Source: NORP23 sp050302475 (GTDB lineage: Bacteria > Pseudomonadota > Alphaproteobacteria > Rhodobacterales > Rhodobacteraceae). Taken from it: 64,000 nucleotides of DNA. This document shows positions 52,285 through 62,351 of this stretch, piece after piece. Below the pieces are notes generated by a model. The model saw nothing but the letters and a program-made list of their open reading frames with translations. It was not told the origin of the DNA and searched no databases. Numbering within the stretch: position 1 is the stretch's first letter; each line of letters begins with the position of its first letter. The translations under genes were made by a program, and so were the position numbers. The stretch spans positions 24,484 to 88,483 of the forward strand of contig JBNLBF010000012.1 in NCBI GenBank assembly GCA_050302475.1, in the 5' to 3' direction.

Positions 52285-53757
52285 TTATTTCCTTACCCAG
52301 ATTTCAACCCGGCGGTTGATCCGCCGCCCGTTTTCGTCGTCGTTACAAAGGGATGGCGACAGCTCGCTATAGCCTTTGGTCACGAAACGAATATTGTTCA
52401 ACCGGTCGCCCGCCAGTTCCGTGATTGACCCTGCGACAGACGCCGCACGGCGATTGGACAGGGCGACGTTCAACTCGAAACTTCCGACGCTATCGGCAAA
52501 GCCAACGATCGCGACTTCGGTCCCGTCGGGCAGCGTTTCGAGATAAGAAATCAACCGCATGAGGTCATTGATTTCCTTGTTGCCCAGTCGTGACGACCCC
52601 GTTGCAAAACGCACTGTTGTCGACAGACGATCCCAATCGTCGAGATCAGCTTTCAACGCATCAGCCAACTCGAGTTCGTTTCGTGCGCTTAGGTCGTTAT
52701 ACAGATTGTCTTCACGGCTTTGGGTCTGTGGCTGTTGTTCCACTGCAAAGTTCACAAAGCTGGATTGGGCAATCGCATCGTCTGCTTCAGGCGATAGTAC
52801 ATATTCCAGGAACAGCGCTGCATCCTCGGGAATACTGTCGGCGCGATTGTAAAGATACAGTCGACGACCCAGTGGATATTCTTCGGTTTTGACCGAAAAC
52901 GGTGTCGCCGTTGTTGTGATTCCACAGGTGCTGTTGATTTCCAGCCGGTTGAGACCTTCGGAATAGGCGAACCCGACATAGCCAATCGCGTTGGGATCAG
53001 CTTTAACTGCTGCCGCCATTTCTGGATTGTCGCCACCAGGATAAGTCACGCGCTCGGCCAAGGGGGGTTCGTCACCAGAAAATATTACGTTTTCGAACAC
53101 GCCACGGGTACTGGATCCGTCATCGCGCGACAGCACCGTAATCGGCGCGTCAGGGCCACCTACCTCGGACCAATTGGTGATGTTGCCCAGATACATGTCG
53201 CCAATCTGCTGACGTGTCAGACCTTTGACCGGATTGCTTGGGTGGGTGATGACCGCAAGACTATCAACCGCAATCACGGTTTCATTGTCCGTTCCGCGCG
53301 GATCACCGCCGCCAGTTGCGACAATGCGGGCGGCTTCTTCGTCTCTTGCAGGGCGCGATGCCATGCCGAGCTCGGCAGTTTCCAGCTCCAGTGCATCAAA
53401 GGCGTCACCGGATCCGGTGGAATTGACGAACAGGCTGGTGATTTCGTTATTTTCCTCGTCCAGATAGCGCAGATAAGCTTCTGTTTCACTAAGGTCGGTA
53501 CGATCAATGGTTGCGTTCAGGAAATCCGCATAGTCTTCCAGCAGATAAGGCATCAGACCCAATCCGACAGTATCTGATCCGGCAAAGCGCACTTTGGCGT
53601 CTTCCTGTGGGTTCATCGCGGGAGCGTCAGCGGATTCAGCAGTTTCAACTGCGCAATTATCCAGTGAGTCGACCTCGGTTCCGTCAGGACAGGTTTCAGC
53701 AGCCACACTGCTCGTTAACCCTAACAAAACCAAACTCGTATACAGTATTGTTCTCAT
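52285..53757 (-). CDS. PstS-like phosphate-binding domain fused to OmpA peptidoglycan-binding domain
   Basis: A 490-residue exported protein. Signal peptide MRTILYTSLVLLGLTSSVAAE, then a PBP-like domain (AGSDTVGLGLMPYLLEDYADF, VLSRDDGSSTRGVFENVIF) as in PstS phosphate binders. Its last 120 or so residues are OmpA-like: GTEVAIVGFADSVGSFELNVALSNRRA and NDDENGRRINRRVEIWVRK. The fusion would hold a phosphate-type binder on the peptidoglycan in the periplasm. The ATG at 53757 follows AAGGAGAAG; the longer frame has no such site. No PstC-PstA-PstB genes are near, so it may be a sensor or scavenger, not a transporter part. Confidence 0.88.
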   Translation of the reverse strand: MRTILYTSLVLLGLTSSVAAETCPDGTEVDSLDNCAVETAESADAPAMNPQEDAKVRFAGSDTVGLGLMPYLLEDYADFLNATIDRTDLSETEAYLRYLDEENNEITSLFVNSTGSGDAFDALELETAELGMASRPARDEEAARIVATGGGDPRGTDNETVIAVDSLAVITHPSNPVKGLTRQQIGDMYLGNITNWSEVGGPDAPITVLSRDDGSSTRGVFENVIFSGDEPPLAERVTYPGGDNPEMAAAVKADPNAIGYVGFAYSEGLNRLEINSTCGITTTATPFSVKTEEYPLGRRLYLYNRADSIPEDAALFLEYVLSPEADDAIAQSSFVNFAVEQQPQTQSREDNLYNDLSARNELELADALKADLDDWDRLSTTVRFATGSSRLGNKEINDLMRLISYLETLPDGTEVAIVGFADSVGSFELNVALSNRRAASVAGSITELAGDRLNNIRFVTKGYSELSPSLCNDDENGRRINRRVEIWVRK

Positions 53758-54233
53758 TATTCTTCTCCTTGGTAACAATTTACAATCTGGACGTGTAGTC
53801 TGCCATTAAGACAATTTTAACGAGCATTTGCAAAATGCGCAACTAAAACGCGAACTACAAAATCTTTGCAATTATTGCGCGAGTCTTTCAGACGTTGGAG
53901 ATGGCGACTTTCCACCAAAAGGCGTCACTTGATGAATTGGTTAAAAGCTATTGTAATATTTGTTATTTTTATAGTTTTAGAAGCTTTATTTGTGAAATAT
54001 TCTGTCGTCTCTATTTATTAAAAATCGGAATAAAATTATTCCTTTCTGCTCCCTGTTGGGTGGCTATGGTTAAAGAAATTAATGCTTATTTCCGCTATCC
54101 AACGACTTTTTCCAACTGAATGACCGGTCAATCAGCTCGGGCCGACTTTTGTAAAATGGTTAAGAAAATCGCAGAATCTTGGATCTGATCGCACCTGTGG
54201 CTACTAGCCACTTTAAACCCTCGGGGCGCTCAA
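53758..54233. promoter_or_regulatory. AT-rich intergenic region upstream of the PstS-OmpA gene
   Basis: A 476-base gap, visibly AT-rich (about 53940-54120 in particular), with no convincing gene. On the minus strand TTGCAA (minus 35, near 53828-53833), a 17-base spacer and CTTAAT are a fair promoter match for the PstS-OmpA gene. The inverted repeat GCATTT-GCA-AAATGC (53824-53838) overlaps the minus-35 site. A 74-codon frame at 53895-54119 on the plus strand has no ribosome site and no family resemblance. Confidence 0.4.
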
Positions 54234-54854
54234 TCACCGCATCTCGTCAGGATCAATCCGCAAACCAGCCGCTACGCTGCATCTCAGGTCACGTAAATGT
54301 CCGTCTTTTAACCCGTAGATCAAACCGTGGACGGCGACGTCAGACCCGTTGTCCCATGCCTTGCGTAGGATCGGGGTCTGGCACAGGCGATTGACGCTTT
54401 CGATAACGTTAAGTTCCGCCAATCGGTTAAGGCGGTTTTCTTCGCCGTTTAACACAACCAGTTCGTGCAAATGATGATCAGCAACACGGCGGATGGGCTC
54501 CAGCCAGTGATCGACAAGGCCATGGGGATAGTCCTCCGTGCTGGCTTTGACGCCGCCGCAGCCGTAATGGCCGCAGACGATGATATGTTTGACGTTTAGA
54601 GCTTCGACGGCGAATTCCAACGCCGACAGCATGTTCATGTCACTGGAGTGGATAACGTTGGCGACATTGCGGTGCACGAAAACCTCGCCGGGGTCCAATC
54701 CGGCCACCACGTTCGCCGGTACGCGGCTGTCGGAACAGCCGATCCAGAAAAACTCCGGTTTTTGCTGTGCGGCGAGGCGGTTAAAGAATCCGGGGTCCGT
54801 CGCGGTGCGATCCGCTGCCCAGTCGGCATTTTGTTGGAATATTGTTTCTAACAT
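54234..54854 (-). CDS. can: Beta-carbonic anhydrase, last gene of the nar operon
   Basis: A 206-residue cytoplasmic zinc enzyme that interconverts CO2 and bicarbonate. Zinc ligands are Cys40 (GCSDSRVP), His96 and Cys99 (CGHYGCGG), with Asp42-Arg44 as the catalytic dyad. The chain length and the N-terminal MLETIFQQNADWA fit the Can family. It begins six bases after the prolyl isomerase stop, so it is in the nar operon, an unusual place. It ends near an AT-rich gap. Confidence 0.95.
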   Translation of the reverse strand: MLETIFQQNADWAADRTATDPGFFNRLAAQQKPEFFWIGCSDSRVPANVVAGLDPGEVFVHRNVANVIHSSDMNMLSALEFAVEALNVKHIIVCGHYGCGGVKASTEDYPHGLVDHWLEPIRRVADHHLHELVVLNGEENRLNRLAELNVIESVNRLCQTPILRKAWDNGSDVAVHGLIYGLKDGHLRDLRCSVAAGLRIDPDEMR

Positions 54855-54860
54855 ATGCCG

Positions 54861-55667
54861 TTACGTCTCAGGTGGGCTAAGCTCAATGCCGACGATTTTG
54901 GCGTTGGCAACCAGCTTTTCGGTCAGAGCCTGCGCAGCTTTGGCCCAAGCGACCTGTTCCAGTTTCTCCTGAATTTGCGGGCGGACCGCATCAAATGGCA
55001 GGATCGCGCCTTCGGCTTTTTCATCCATTCTCACGATATGGAAACCGTAGCGGGTTTCGACGGGATGCGGGTGCAGTTGGCCGGGTTTCAGAATATCCAG
55101 AATGGCCTCGAACTCCGGCACCGTGTCACCGCTACCAACCTGCCCTAGCATACCACCGTTCGCCTTGGATGGACAGTCGGAGACATCCTTGGCGATACCC
55201 GCGAAGGATTTCGGGTTTCGTTGGATATCCGTCAGTGCCGCTTCGGCGTTTTGACGTGCTGCTGCACGAGCCTCAGCATCCGCCGGATCGGCAGCAAACA
55301 GGATGTGCGCGGGCTGATATAGGCTTGGCGCGCGGAACACTTGTGTCTGGCTGTCGTAAATCGCGCGGCAGGTTTCCTCGGACACGGTTTCCGGTTCCAT
55401 GTCATGTTCCAGCACGGCGCGGATCAGGGCTTCATCGTCAGTTTCCCATTTGTCACCGCCAGTGTCCTGCGGATCGGCTGCCAGACCAAGCTCCGCAGCA
55501 CGTTGCAACAGCAACGCCCGTACGACCATGGCTTTGGCGGCAGCTTTCCACGCCAGACCGGGTTTCCCGACCGGGGCGTCGTGGTTCTGCGCCTCGGCAG
55601 CGATGGCGGTGGCGGGGATGGGTTCCCCGTTCACCGTGATGTCTGGCAAAAGCGGTTTCATATTCAT
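54861..55667 (-). CDS. Parvulin-type peptidyl-prolyl isomerase of the nar operon
   Basis: A 268-residue protein with a helical N-terminal part (to about 130) and a parvulin domain at about 130-240: PAHILFAADPADAEAR, FAGIAKDVSDCPSKANGGMLGQVGSGDTVPEFE and RYGFHIVRMDEK. No signal peptide is seen, so it acts in the cytoplasm, like NifM. Its ATG overlaps the narI stop by four bases. In nar clusters such a protein is thought to help fold or mature NarGH; this is inference from position. Confidence 0.9.
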   Translation of the reverse strand: MNMKPLLPDITVNGEPIPATAIAAEAQNHDAPVGKPGLAWKAAAKAMVVRALLLQRAAELGLAADPQDTGGDKWETDDEALIRAVLEHDMEPETVSEETCRAIYDSQTQVFRAPSLYQPAHILFAADPADAEARAAARQNAEAALTDIQRNPKSFAGIAKDVSDCPSKANGGMLGQVGSGDTVPEFEAILDILKPGQLHPHPVETRYGFHIVRMDEKAEGAILPFDAVRPQIQEKLEQVAWAKAAQALTEKLVANAKIVGIELSPPET

Positions 55668-56353
55668 GATTTCACGCCTTTCTTACGGGTGCGCACAACC
55701 TGATAGCCCGGGCGCCACAGGTAGCGCACGGGGGCGGACAGCATGTGGACCAGCCGTGTGAACGGGAAGATCAGGAATATTGTCAGGCCAAGGAAGATGT
55801 GGGTTTTGAAGATGATATGGACATCAGCGATATAGCTGGACGCGTTTCCATCAAAGGTGAAAATCCCAAATGCCCATGCCATGAATTTGGTCATCTCATG
55901 CCCATCCAGATGGCCAAGGCTTAGCGGAATGGTCGCCAGCCCCAACGAGACCTGAAGGATAAGGATCAGGATGATCGCGTTATCGGCGAATTTCGACGTG
56001 GCGCGGATGCGTTTGTCGGCGAAGCGGCGATGTGCCAGCATCAGGCCACCGATCAGCATTATAACGCCAGCGATACCTCCGGCAATGACTGCCAACAGCT
56101 GTTTTGCAGTGTGGCTGACGCCCAGCGTGTCCCAGACCTGAATCGGGGTTAGTAGCCCGACAAAATGCCCGGCGAAAATTGCCAACACACCGACATGGAA
56201 CAGGATCGAGCCCCAGATCAGTTGTTTACGCCGCAACAGCTGGCTGGAACTGGATTTCCACGTAAAGGGATCGCGCTCGTAGCGGGCAATCGACCCGATC
56301 GCCAGCACGCTCAGCGCGATGTAGGGGTAAATTCCGTAAAGGAAATGATGCAT
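55664..56353 (-). CDS. narI: Respiratory nitrate reductase gamma subunit
   Basis: A 229-residue membrane cytochrome b with five hydrophobic segments. The heme-ligand His residues lie in HVGVLAIFAGHFVGL, near 55, and in the last helices (HIIFKTHIFLGLTIFLIFPFTRLVHMLSAP). The subunit takes electrons from quinol for NarH and releases protons to the periplasm. It follows narJ by 9 bases and overlaps the isomerase gene. Confidence 0.96.
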   Translation of the reverse strand: MHHFLYGIYPYIALSVLAIGSIARYERDPFTWKSSSSQLLRRKQLIWGSILFHVGVLAIFAGHFVGLLTPIQVWDTLGVSHTAKQLLAVIAGGIAGVIMLIGGLMLAHRRFADKRIRATSKFADNAIILILILQVSLGLATIPLSLGHLDGHEMTKFMAWAFGIFTFDGNASSYIADVHIIFKTHIFLGLTIFLIFPFTRLVHMLSAPVRYLWRPGYQVVRTRKKGVKS

Positions 56354-56362
56354 GTTCGCCTC

Positions 56363-57076
56363 CTATTTCTGAGCTGGCGCGGCCATTGGCTGCGCTTTGG
56401 GCGGGATCGGGTCCATGTTGGCAAGGATATCGCGGGTGACGGGGCAGCCGGCGTTCGGGTCGGGGCCAAAGGTGATCTCAGCTTCCTCCCAAACATCGTC
56501 CAGTGCCTCCAGATCTTCGGGATCGTCGTCTTTGACGGTCAGAAGTTCCTTGACCAATGCGCTTGAGGCTTTGACACCAGCGAATTCCGACAGGCTGGCC
56601 AGCACTGCCGCATAATGGCTTTCGCGGCGATGCAGGCGTTCTGACAGGGCTTCTAGGATGTGCCCCGCGTCGGTCAGCATTTCCTTGGCGACCTCCAGCG
56701 GTTGTGTCGACAGGAATTCGAGCAGGATCGGCAGGTGGTCGGGTAGTTCGGTACTGGCCAGATCGTAGCCACCAGAGCGATAGGTTTCCAACAGATCGAC
56801 CATCGCCGGACCCCGATCACGGCTTTCGCCATGGACATGTTCGAACAGGTTCAGTGACAGCGTGCGGGACCGATCGAACAGCAGCACAAAGCTTTCCTGC
56901 AGGTCATAGACGTCCTTGGTTTCCATATCCCGCAGCAGCGGTTCCAGCGACAAGACCGCGTTGGCAGATAGGATGTTTTCTGTCTCCAACACCGTCCTGA
57001 TCTCGCTAATGGCGGCTTTCAGATCGGCGCTGGGATAGCTCAGCAGCGCCGAGAGGGCTTTGAACGTAACAGTCAT
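56363..57076 (-). CDS. narJ: Nitrate reductase molybdenum cofactor assembly chaperone
   Basis: A 237-residue cytoplasmic chaperone of the TorD family. MTVTFKALSALLSYPSADLKAAI and SFVLLFDRSRTLSLNLFEHVHGESRDRG are NarJ signatures. It binds apo-NarG so that the cofactor and FeS cluster are inserted before membrane attachment. A short Pro/Ala-rich C-terminal tail ends at PAQK. Its ATG overlaps the narH stop by one base. Confidence 0.96.
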   Translation of the reverse strand: MTVTFKALSALLSYPSADLKAAISEIRTVLETENILSANAVLSLEPLLRDMETKDVYDLQESFVLLFDRSRTLSLNLFEHVHGESRDRGPAMVDLLETYRSGGYDLASTELPDHLPILLEFLSTQPLEVAKEMLTDAGHILEALSERLHRRESHYAAVLASLSEFAGVKASSALVKELLTVKDDDPEDLEALDDVWEEAEITFGPDPNAGCPVTRDILANMDPIPPKAQPMAAPAQK

Positions 57077-58593
57077 CAGAATGCCTCCGTCGGGGTTACG
57101 AATTTGCGCGAGCCGAACAGCTTGCCGCCGCTTGATCCGCTGGAACAGCCGTTGCCGTCGGTGAACCCGCAGCCTGAGCGTAAATCATACGCGTCCTCGA
57201 CCACTTCGCGGTGGGTTGTGGGGACGACGAACCGGTCCTCGTAATCCGCAATCGCCATGATTTTATACATGTCTTCGATTTGCAGCGCGTCGAGACCGAC
57301 ACGTTTCGCGATTTCCAGATCAATCACACCATCGATGGTTTTGGTACGCATATAGCCGCGCATCGCCAGCATCCGTTCCAGCGCGGTAACGATGGGTTCT
57401 TCATCTCCCGCCGTCAGCATATTCGCCAGATATTTCACCGGTATGCGCAGCGATTTCACATCGGGCATTTCGTTGTCGACACCGATCATCCCGGCCTCGG
57501 CCGCGTTTTGGATCGGCGAGAGTGGCGGGACATACCAGACCATCGGCAACGTGCGGTATTCGGGGTGGAGCGGGAAGGCAATCTTCCACTCCATCGCCAT
57601 TTTCCACACGGGGCTTTCGGCAGCGGATTTGATCCAGTCCTCGGGGATGCCCTCCTTGCGGGCGGCGGCGATGACTTCGGGATCGTTCGGATCAAGGAAC
57701 ACGCCAAGCTGCGCATCATAGAGATCCTGTTCACCCTCAACAGACGCGGCATCGGCGATTTTGTCTGCATCATAGAGCATGACGCCCAAATACCGGATAC
57801 GCCCGACGCAGGTTTCCGAACAGACCGTCGGCAGACCACTTTCGATACGCGGGTAGCAGAAAGTGCATTTCTCGGATTTGCCGGATTCCCAGTTGTAATA
57901 AATCTTTTTGTACGGGCAGCCGGATACACACATGCGCCAGCCGCGGCATTTTTCCTGATCGATCAGGACGATGCCGTCTTCTTCGCGTTTGTAGATCGCG
58001 CCGGATGGGCAAGCGGCGGCGCAGGCCGGGTTCAGACAATGCTCGCACAGGCGCGGCAAATACATCATGAAGGTATTTTCGTATTCGCCGTAGATTTCCT
58101 TCTGGATACCGTCGAAATTGTAATCCTCGGCGCGCTTCTTGAACTCACCGCCCAGAATTTCCTCCCAGTTAGGACCCCATTCGATTTTCTCCATCCGCTC
58201 GCCGGATATCTTGGAGCGAGGGCGGGCCGTCGGGAACGTATTCATTTCCGGCGCGGATTTCAGGTGGTCGTAGTCGAAATCAAACGGTTCATAGAAATCC
58301 TCGATCTCCGGCAGGTTCGGGTTGCCAAAAATGTTCGCCAAAATCCGCCATTTCGCGCCCTGCTTTGGGTGCAACTTGCCAGATTTGGTCCGCGTCCAGC
58401 CGCCTTTCCAGCGTTTCTGGTTTTCCCAATCTTTGGGATATCCGATACCGGGTTTGGTTTCGACATTGTTGAACCAAGCATATTCAACGCCGTCGCGGCT
58501 GGTCCAAACATTCTTACAAGTGACCGAGCATGTGTGACACCCGATACATTTGTCGAGGTTCAGAACCATGCCGATTTGTGCACGTACTTTCAT
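57076..58593 (-). CDS. narH: Respiratory nitrate reductase beta subunit
   Basis: A 505-residue iron-sulfur protein with four clusters. CIGCHTCSVTCKNVW near the N-terminus, CEHCLNPACAAACPSG, CRGWRMCVSGCP and CTFCYPRIESGLPTVCSETC are the cluster motifs; the Trp in CRGWRMC replaces one Cys and marks the 3Fe-4S cluster, as in E. coli NarH. It passes electrons between NarI and NarG. It starts three bases after the narG stop. Confidence 0.98.
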   Translation of the reverse strand: MKVRAQIGMVLNLDKCIGCHTCSVTCKNVWTSRDGVEYAWFNNVETKPGIGYPKDWENQKRWKGGWTRTKSGKLHPKQGAKWRILANIFGNPNLPEIEDFYEPFDFDYDHLKSAPEMNTFPTARPRSKISGERMEKIEWGPNWEEILGGEFKKRAEDYNFDGIQKEIYGEYENTFMMYLPRLCEHCLNPACAAACPSGAIYKREEDGIVLIDQEKCRGWRMCVSGCPYKKIYYNWESGKSEKCTFCYPRIESGLPTVCSETCVGRIRYLGVMLYDADKIADAASVEGEQDLYDAQLGVFLDPNDPEVIAAARKEGIPEDWIKSAAESPVWKMAMEWKIAFPLHPEYRTLPMVWYVPPLSPIQNAAEAGMIGVDNEMPDVKSLRIPVKYLANMLTAGDEEPIVTALERMLAMRGYMRTKTIDGVIDLEIAKRVGLDALQIEDMYKIMAIADYEDRFVVPTTHREVVEDAYDLRSGCGFTDGNGCSSGSSGGKLFGSRKFVTPTEAF

Positions 58594-58596
58594 ATC

Positions 58597-61500
58597 TTAT
58601 GCCTCCACTTTTGCAGGTGTGTCGAGCCAGTCGACCTTGGTCAGTTTCCGGACGATCACGAATTCATCGCGGTTCGATCCGACCGTGCCGTAATAGTTGA
58701 ACCCGTAGGATTGCTGCGCGTAGCCGCCGATCATATGGGTGGGTTTCAACGTTGTGCGGGTGACCGAGTTATGGATACCGCCACGCAATCCGGTTTGCTG
58801 CGATCCCGGCGTATTCACGATCTTTTCTTGTGCGTGATACATGAACAGCGTGCCTTCTTTCATGCGTTGCGAGACAACCACACGGGCAGTCAGGGCGCCG
58901 TTGACGTTGAACGCCTCAACCCAGTCATTATCGACGAGGTTGGCTTTCTTCGCATCCGCTTCGGACATCCAGACCACCGGACCACCGCGGTTGAGCGTCA
59001 GCATCAACAGGTTATCGGAATAGGTGGAATGGATCCCCCATTTCTGGTGCGGCGTGATGAAGTTCAGCACCACGTGCGGTTCGTTGTCGCGCGCCGCCGC
59101 ATTCACATCCGTGGTGATCGTTTTCAGATCGACGGGTGGACGATAGGTAACAAACCCCTCGCCGAAAGCCCGCATCCACAGATGATCCTGATAGAGCTGT
59201 TGCCGCCCCGTCAGAGTGCGCCACGGGATCAGCTCGTGAACGTTGGTGTAGCCTGCGTTGTAACAGACCTCCTCGCTCTCGATCCCCGACCAAGTGGGCG
59301 AGGAAATGATTTTGCGCGGTTGTGCAGCAATGTCGCGGAACCGGATTTTTTCATCCTCTTTCGGCAAGGCCAGATGGGCGTGTTCGCGACCCGTCGCTTT
59401 GGACAGTTCCTCCCACGCTTTCACGGCCACTTCGCCGTTGGTTTCCGGGGCCAGCATCAGGATCATCTCGGCCGCATCTATTGCGGTATCGAGTTTGGCC
59501 ATGCCTTCGGTGACGCCTTCTTCGGTCACAACACCGTTGAGGTCGCGCAGATGTTTAACCTCGACTTTTGTGTCCCAGGCGATGCCTTTACCGCCATTGC
59601 CGACCTTCTCCATCAAGGGGCCAACAGCCGTGAAGCGTTTGTAAAGGTTGGGATAATCCCGCTCGACCGCGATATAATTCGGGGCCGTTTTGCCCGGGAT
59701 CAGATCACACTCGCCTTTTTTCCAGTCCTTCACCTGATCCTGCGCAATTTCCGCAGGAGTGTCGTGCAGGATCGGCAGCGCGACGATGTCGGTTTCTTCG
59801 CCTAAGTATCCCGGCACAATTTCGGAAAACTTCTTGGCAATCGATTTGAAAATCTCCCAATCCGATTTGCTTTCGTAGGCCGGGTCCACTGCCGCCTGAA
59901 GCGGGTGAATGAACGGATGCATGTCGGACGTGTTCAGATCGTCCTTTTCGTACCAGCTCGCGGTTGGCAGTACGATGTCGGAATAGACGGCCGTGGTGGA
60001 CATGCGGAAGTCGATCGTGACCAGCAGGTCCAGTTTACCTTTCGGCGCGTCCTGATGCCATTTGGCCTCCAACGGTTTGCGGCCTTCTTCGCCCAGATCT
60101 TTGCCCAGAACACCGTGATCGGTGCCGAGCAGGTGCTTGAGGAAATACTCGTGGCCCTTACCGGACGATCCCAGCAAGTTCGAGCGCCATACGAACAGGT
60201 TACGCGGCCAGTTTTCCGGCGCGTCCGGGTCCTCGCAGGACATTTCCAGATCGCCGGATTTCAGGTTCTCGGCAACATAGTCCTTGATGTCCTTCCCAGC
60301 CGCTTTCGCGGCTTTCGCAACCTCCAGCGGATTGGTTTTCAACGCCGGCGCCGAGGGCAACCATCCCATCCGCTCAGCGCGAATGTTATAGTCGATCAGG
60401 CTGGCTTCCTCCCAGTCTCCTGCGGGTGCGGTGGGGGACAGAATTTCCGCAGCCCCAAGATTTTCATAGCGCCACTGGTCCGTATGGGCGTACCAGGCCG
60501 ACGTTGAATTCATATGCCGTGGCGGGCGGGCCCAATCCAAGGCGAATGCTAATGGCTGCCATCCGGTTTGCGGCCGCAACTTTTCCTGCCCGACATAGTG
60601 GCTCCACCCGCCGCCGGACTGACCAACGCAACCGCACATCACCAGCATATTGATGATGCCGCGATAGGCCATATCCATGTGATACCAGTGGTTCAGACCA
60701 GCGCCGAGGATGACCATCGACTTTCCATGAGTCTTTTCAGCGTTGGAGGCAAATTCACGGGCCACTGCGATGATTTTATCGCGCGACACACCAGTGATTT
60801 TTTCCGCCCAAGCAGGGGTAAACGGCATATCGTCGTCGTAATTTTTCGACACATTGTTACCGCCCAACCCACGGTCCAGACCGTAGTTTGCACAGAACAG
60901 GTCGAACACGGTGGCGACATAGGCATCGCCATCGGCCAGCTTGACCTTTTTCACCGGAATATTGCGGGTCAGGATGTTGGGGTGGTCACAATTGACGAAA
61001 TTCTCCGTCGCCTCACCGCCGAAATAGGGGAAATCGACCCCAACGATTTCATCATGGTTTTCTTCGAGGATCAGCGACAGGCGCAGATCGGTATCTTTGC
61101 CGTTAGCCTTTTCTTCGAGGTTCCATTCCCCGTCTTCACCCCAGCGATAGCCGATGGATCCGTTTGGTGCGACCAGCGCATCGGATTTGCGGTCAATCGC
61201 AACAGTTTTCCATTCGGGGTTATTCTTTTCGCCCAGTTTGTTGGACAGATCATCGGCGCGCAACAAGCGGCCAGGAACAAGTTTCCCCCCCTGTTTATCC
61301 AGACGCACCAGCATCGGCATGTCGGAATATTTGCGGGCGTAGTCTTCGAAATATTCTGCCTGACGATCAAGATGGAATTCGCGCAGAATAACGTGCCCCA
61401 TGGCCATGGCCAGCGCACTGTCCGTGCCTTGCTGCGGGGCTAGCCAGATGTCGCCAAACTTGGCAGCCTCTGAATAGTCAGGGCAGATCACAGCGGATTT

Positions 61501-62328
61501 CGCACCGCGATACCGGGCCTCGGTGTAGAAATGTGCGTCTGGCGTGCGGGTTTGGGGCACGTTCGATCCCCAGAGCAGCAGGAATCCGGAGTTGTACCAG
61601 TCCGCGGATTCAGGAACGTCGGTTTGCTCGCCCCATGTCATCGGCGACGCAGGCGGCAGATCGCAGTACCAGTCATAGAAACTCATGCAGGTGCCGCCCA
61701 TCAGCGACAGGTAACGCGAACCAGCGGCGTAGCTGACCATCGACATCGCCGGGATCGGCGAGAAACCGAAAACGCGGTCAGGGCCGTAGGTTTTGGCAGT
61801 ATAGGCGTTGGCAGCCGCGATGATTTCCGTCGCCTCTTCCCAGTCGGTCCGCACAAAGCCACCTTTGCCGCGGGTTTTGACGTAGGACGCGCGCAGGATC
61901 GGGTCTTCCTGCAATTTGGTCCAGGCCTCGATCGGGGACATATCAGCCCGCATCTTGCGATAAGCTTTCAGCAGTTTCGCCCGGATCAACGGCGTTTTCA
62001 CGCGGTTCGCGGAATAGAGATACCAGCTATAAGACGCCCCGCGCGCACAGCCGCGCGGTTCGTGGTTCGGCATTCCAGCGCGCGTGCGCGGGTAATCGGT
62101 CTGCTGGGTTTCCCAGGTCACAATCCCGGATTTCACGTAGATCTTCCAGCTACAGGACCCTGTGCAATTCACCCCGTGGGTCGAGCGCACAATTTTGTCG
62201 TGCCGCCAACGGTTGCGATAAGTATCCTCCCAATCGCGGTTCTCGGTCGTTGTGTTCCCGTGACCATCCGCAAACGTTCCAACGCTGTTGGATTTCAGGA
62301 AATTCAGTCTGTCGAGTAGGTGGCTCAT
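58597..62328 (-). CDS. narG: Respiratory nitrate reductase alpha subunit
   Basis: A 1243-residue cytoplasmic catalytic subunit that reduces nitrate to nitrite. The FS0 cluster ligands are His51, Cys55, Cys59 (HGVNCTGSCSWK) and Cys94, and the Mo-ligand Asp223 in WYCDLPPASP corresponds to E. coli Asp222. The bis-MGD fold fills the rest. It is downstream of narK and separated by a 55-base spacer that has a GC hairpin. Confidence 0.98.
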   Translation of the reverse strand: MSHLLDRLNFLKSNSVGTFADGHGNTTTENRDWEDTYRNRWRHDKIVRSTHGVNCTGSCSWKIYVKSGIVTWETQQTDYPRTRAGMPNHEPRGCARGASYSWYLYSANRVKTPLIRAKLLKAYRKMRADMSPIEAWTKLQEDPILRASYVKTRGKGGFVRTDWEEATEIIAAANAYTAKTYGPDRVFGFSPIPAMSMVSYAAGSRYLSLMGGTCMSFYDWYCDLPPASPMTWGEQTDVPESADWYNSGFLLLWGSNVPQTRTPDAHFYTEARYRGAKSAVICPDYSEAAKFGDIWLAPQQGTDSALAMAMGHVILREFHLDRQAEYFEDYARKYSDMPMLVRLDKQGGKLVPGRLLRADDLSNKLGEKNNPEWKTVAIDRKSDALVAPNGSIGYRWGEDGEWNLEEKANGKDTDLRLSLILEENHDEIVGVDFPYFGGEATENFVNCDHPNILTRNIPVKKVKLADGDAYVATVFDLFCANYGLDRGLGGNNVSKNYDDDMPFTPAWAEKITGVSRDKIIAVAREFASNAEKTHGKSMVILGAGLNHWYHMDMAYRGIINMLVMCGCVGQSGGGWSHYVGQEKLRPQTGWQPLAFALDWARPPRHMNSTSAWYAHTDQWRYENLGAAEILSPTAPAGDWEEASLIDYNIRAERMGWLPSAPALKTNPLEVAKAAKAAGKDIKDYVAENLKSGDLEMSCEDPDAPENWPRNLFVWRSNLLGSSGKGHEYFLKHLLGTDHGVLGKDLGEEGRKPLEAKWHQDAPKGKLDLLVTIDFRMSTTAVYSDIVLPTASWYEKDDLNTSDMHPFIHPLQAAVDPAYESKSDWEIFKSIAKKFSEIVPGYLGEETDIVALPILHDTPAEIAQDQVKDWKKGECDLIPGKTAPNYIAVERDYPNLYKRFTAVGPLMEKVGNGGKGIAWDTKVEVKHLRDLNGVVTEEGVTEGMAKLDTAIDAAEMILMLAPETNGEVAVKAWEELSKATGREHAHLALPKEDEKIRFRDIAAQPRKIISSPTWSGIESEEVCYNAGYTNVHELIPWRTLTGRQQLYQDHLWMRAFGEGFVTYRPPVDLKTITTDVNAAARDNEPHVVLNFITPHQKWGIHSTYSDNLLMLTLNRGGPVVWMSEADAKKANLVDNDWVEAFNVNGALTARVVVSQRMKEGTLFMYHAQEKIVNTPGSQQTGLRGGIHNSVTRTTLKPTHMIGGYAQQSYGFNYYGTVGSNRDEFVIVRKLTKVDWLDTPAKVEA

Positions 62329-62351
62329 ATTTTTAATCCTTTGGCTGTGAC

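Noticed and set aside
53895..54119. 74-codon frame in the AT-rich gap
   Set aside because: No ribosome site, no family resemblance and atypical composition; listed only as part of the intergenic region.
57211..59805. Very long open frame (864 codons) on the plus strand opposite narH and narG
   Set aside because: It lies wholly antisense to two certain genes with complete Fe-S and Mo motifs; its translation has no recognisable domain. It is a mirror of the GC-rich codon usage.
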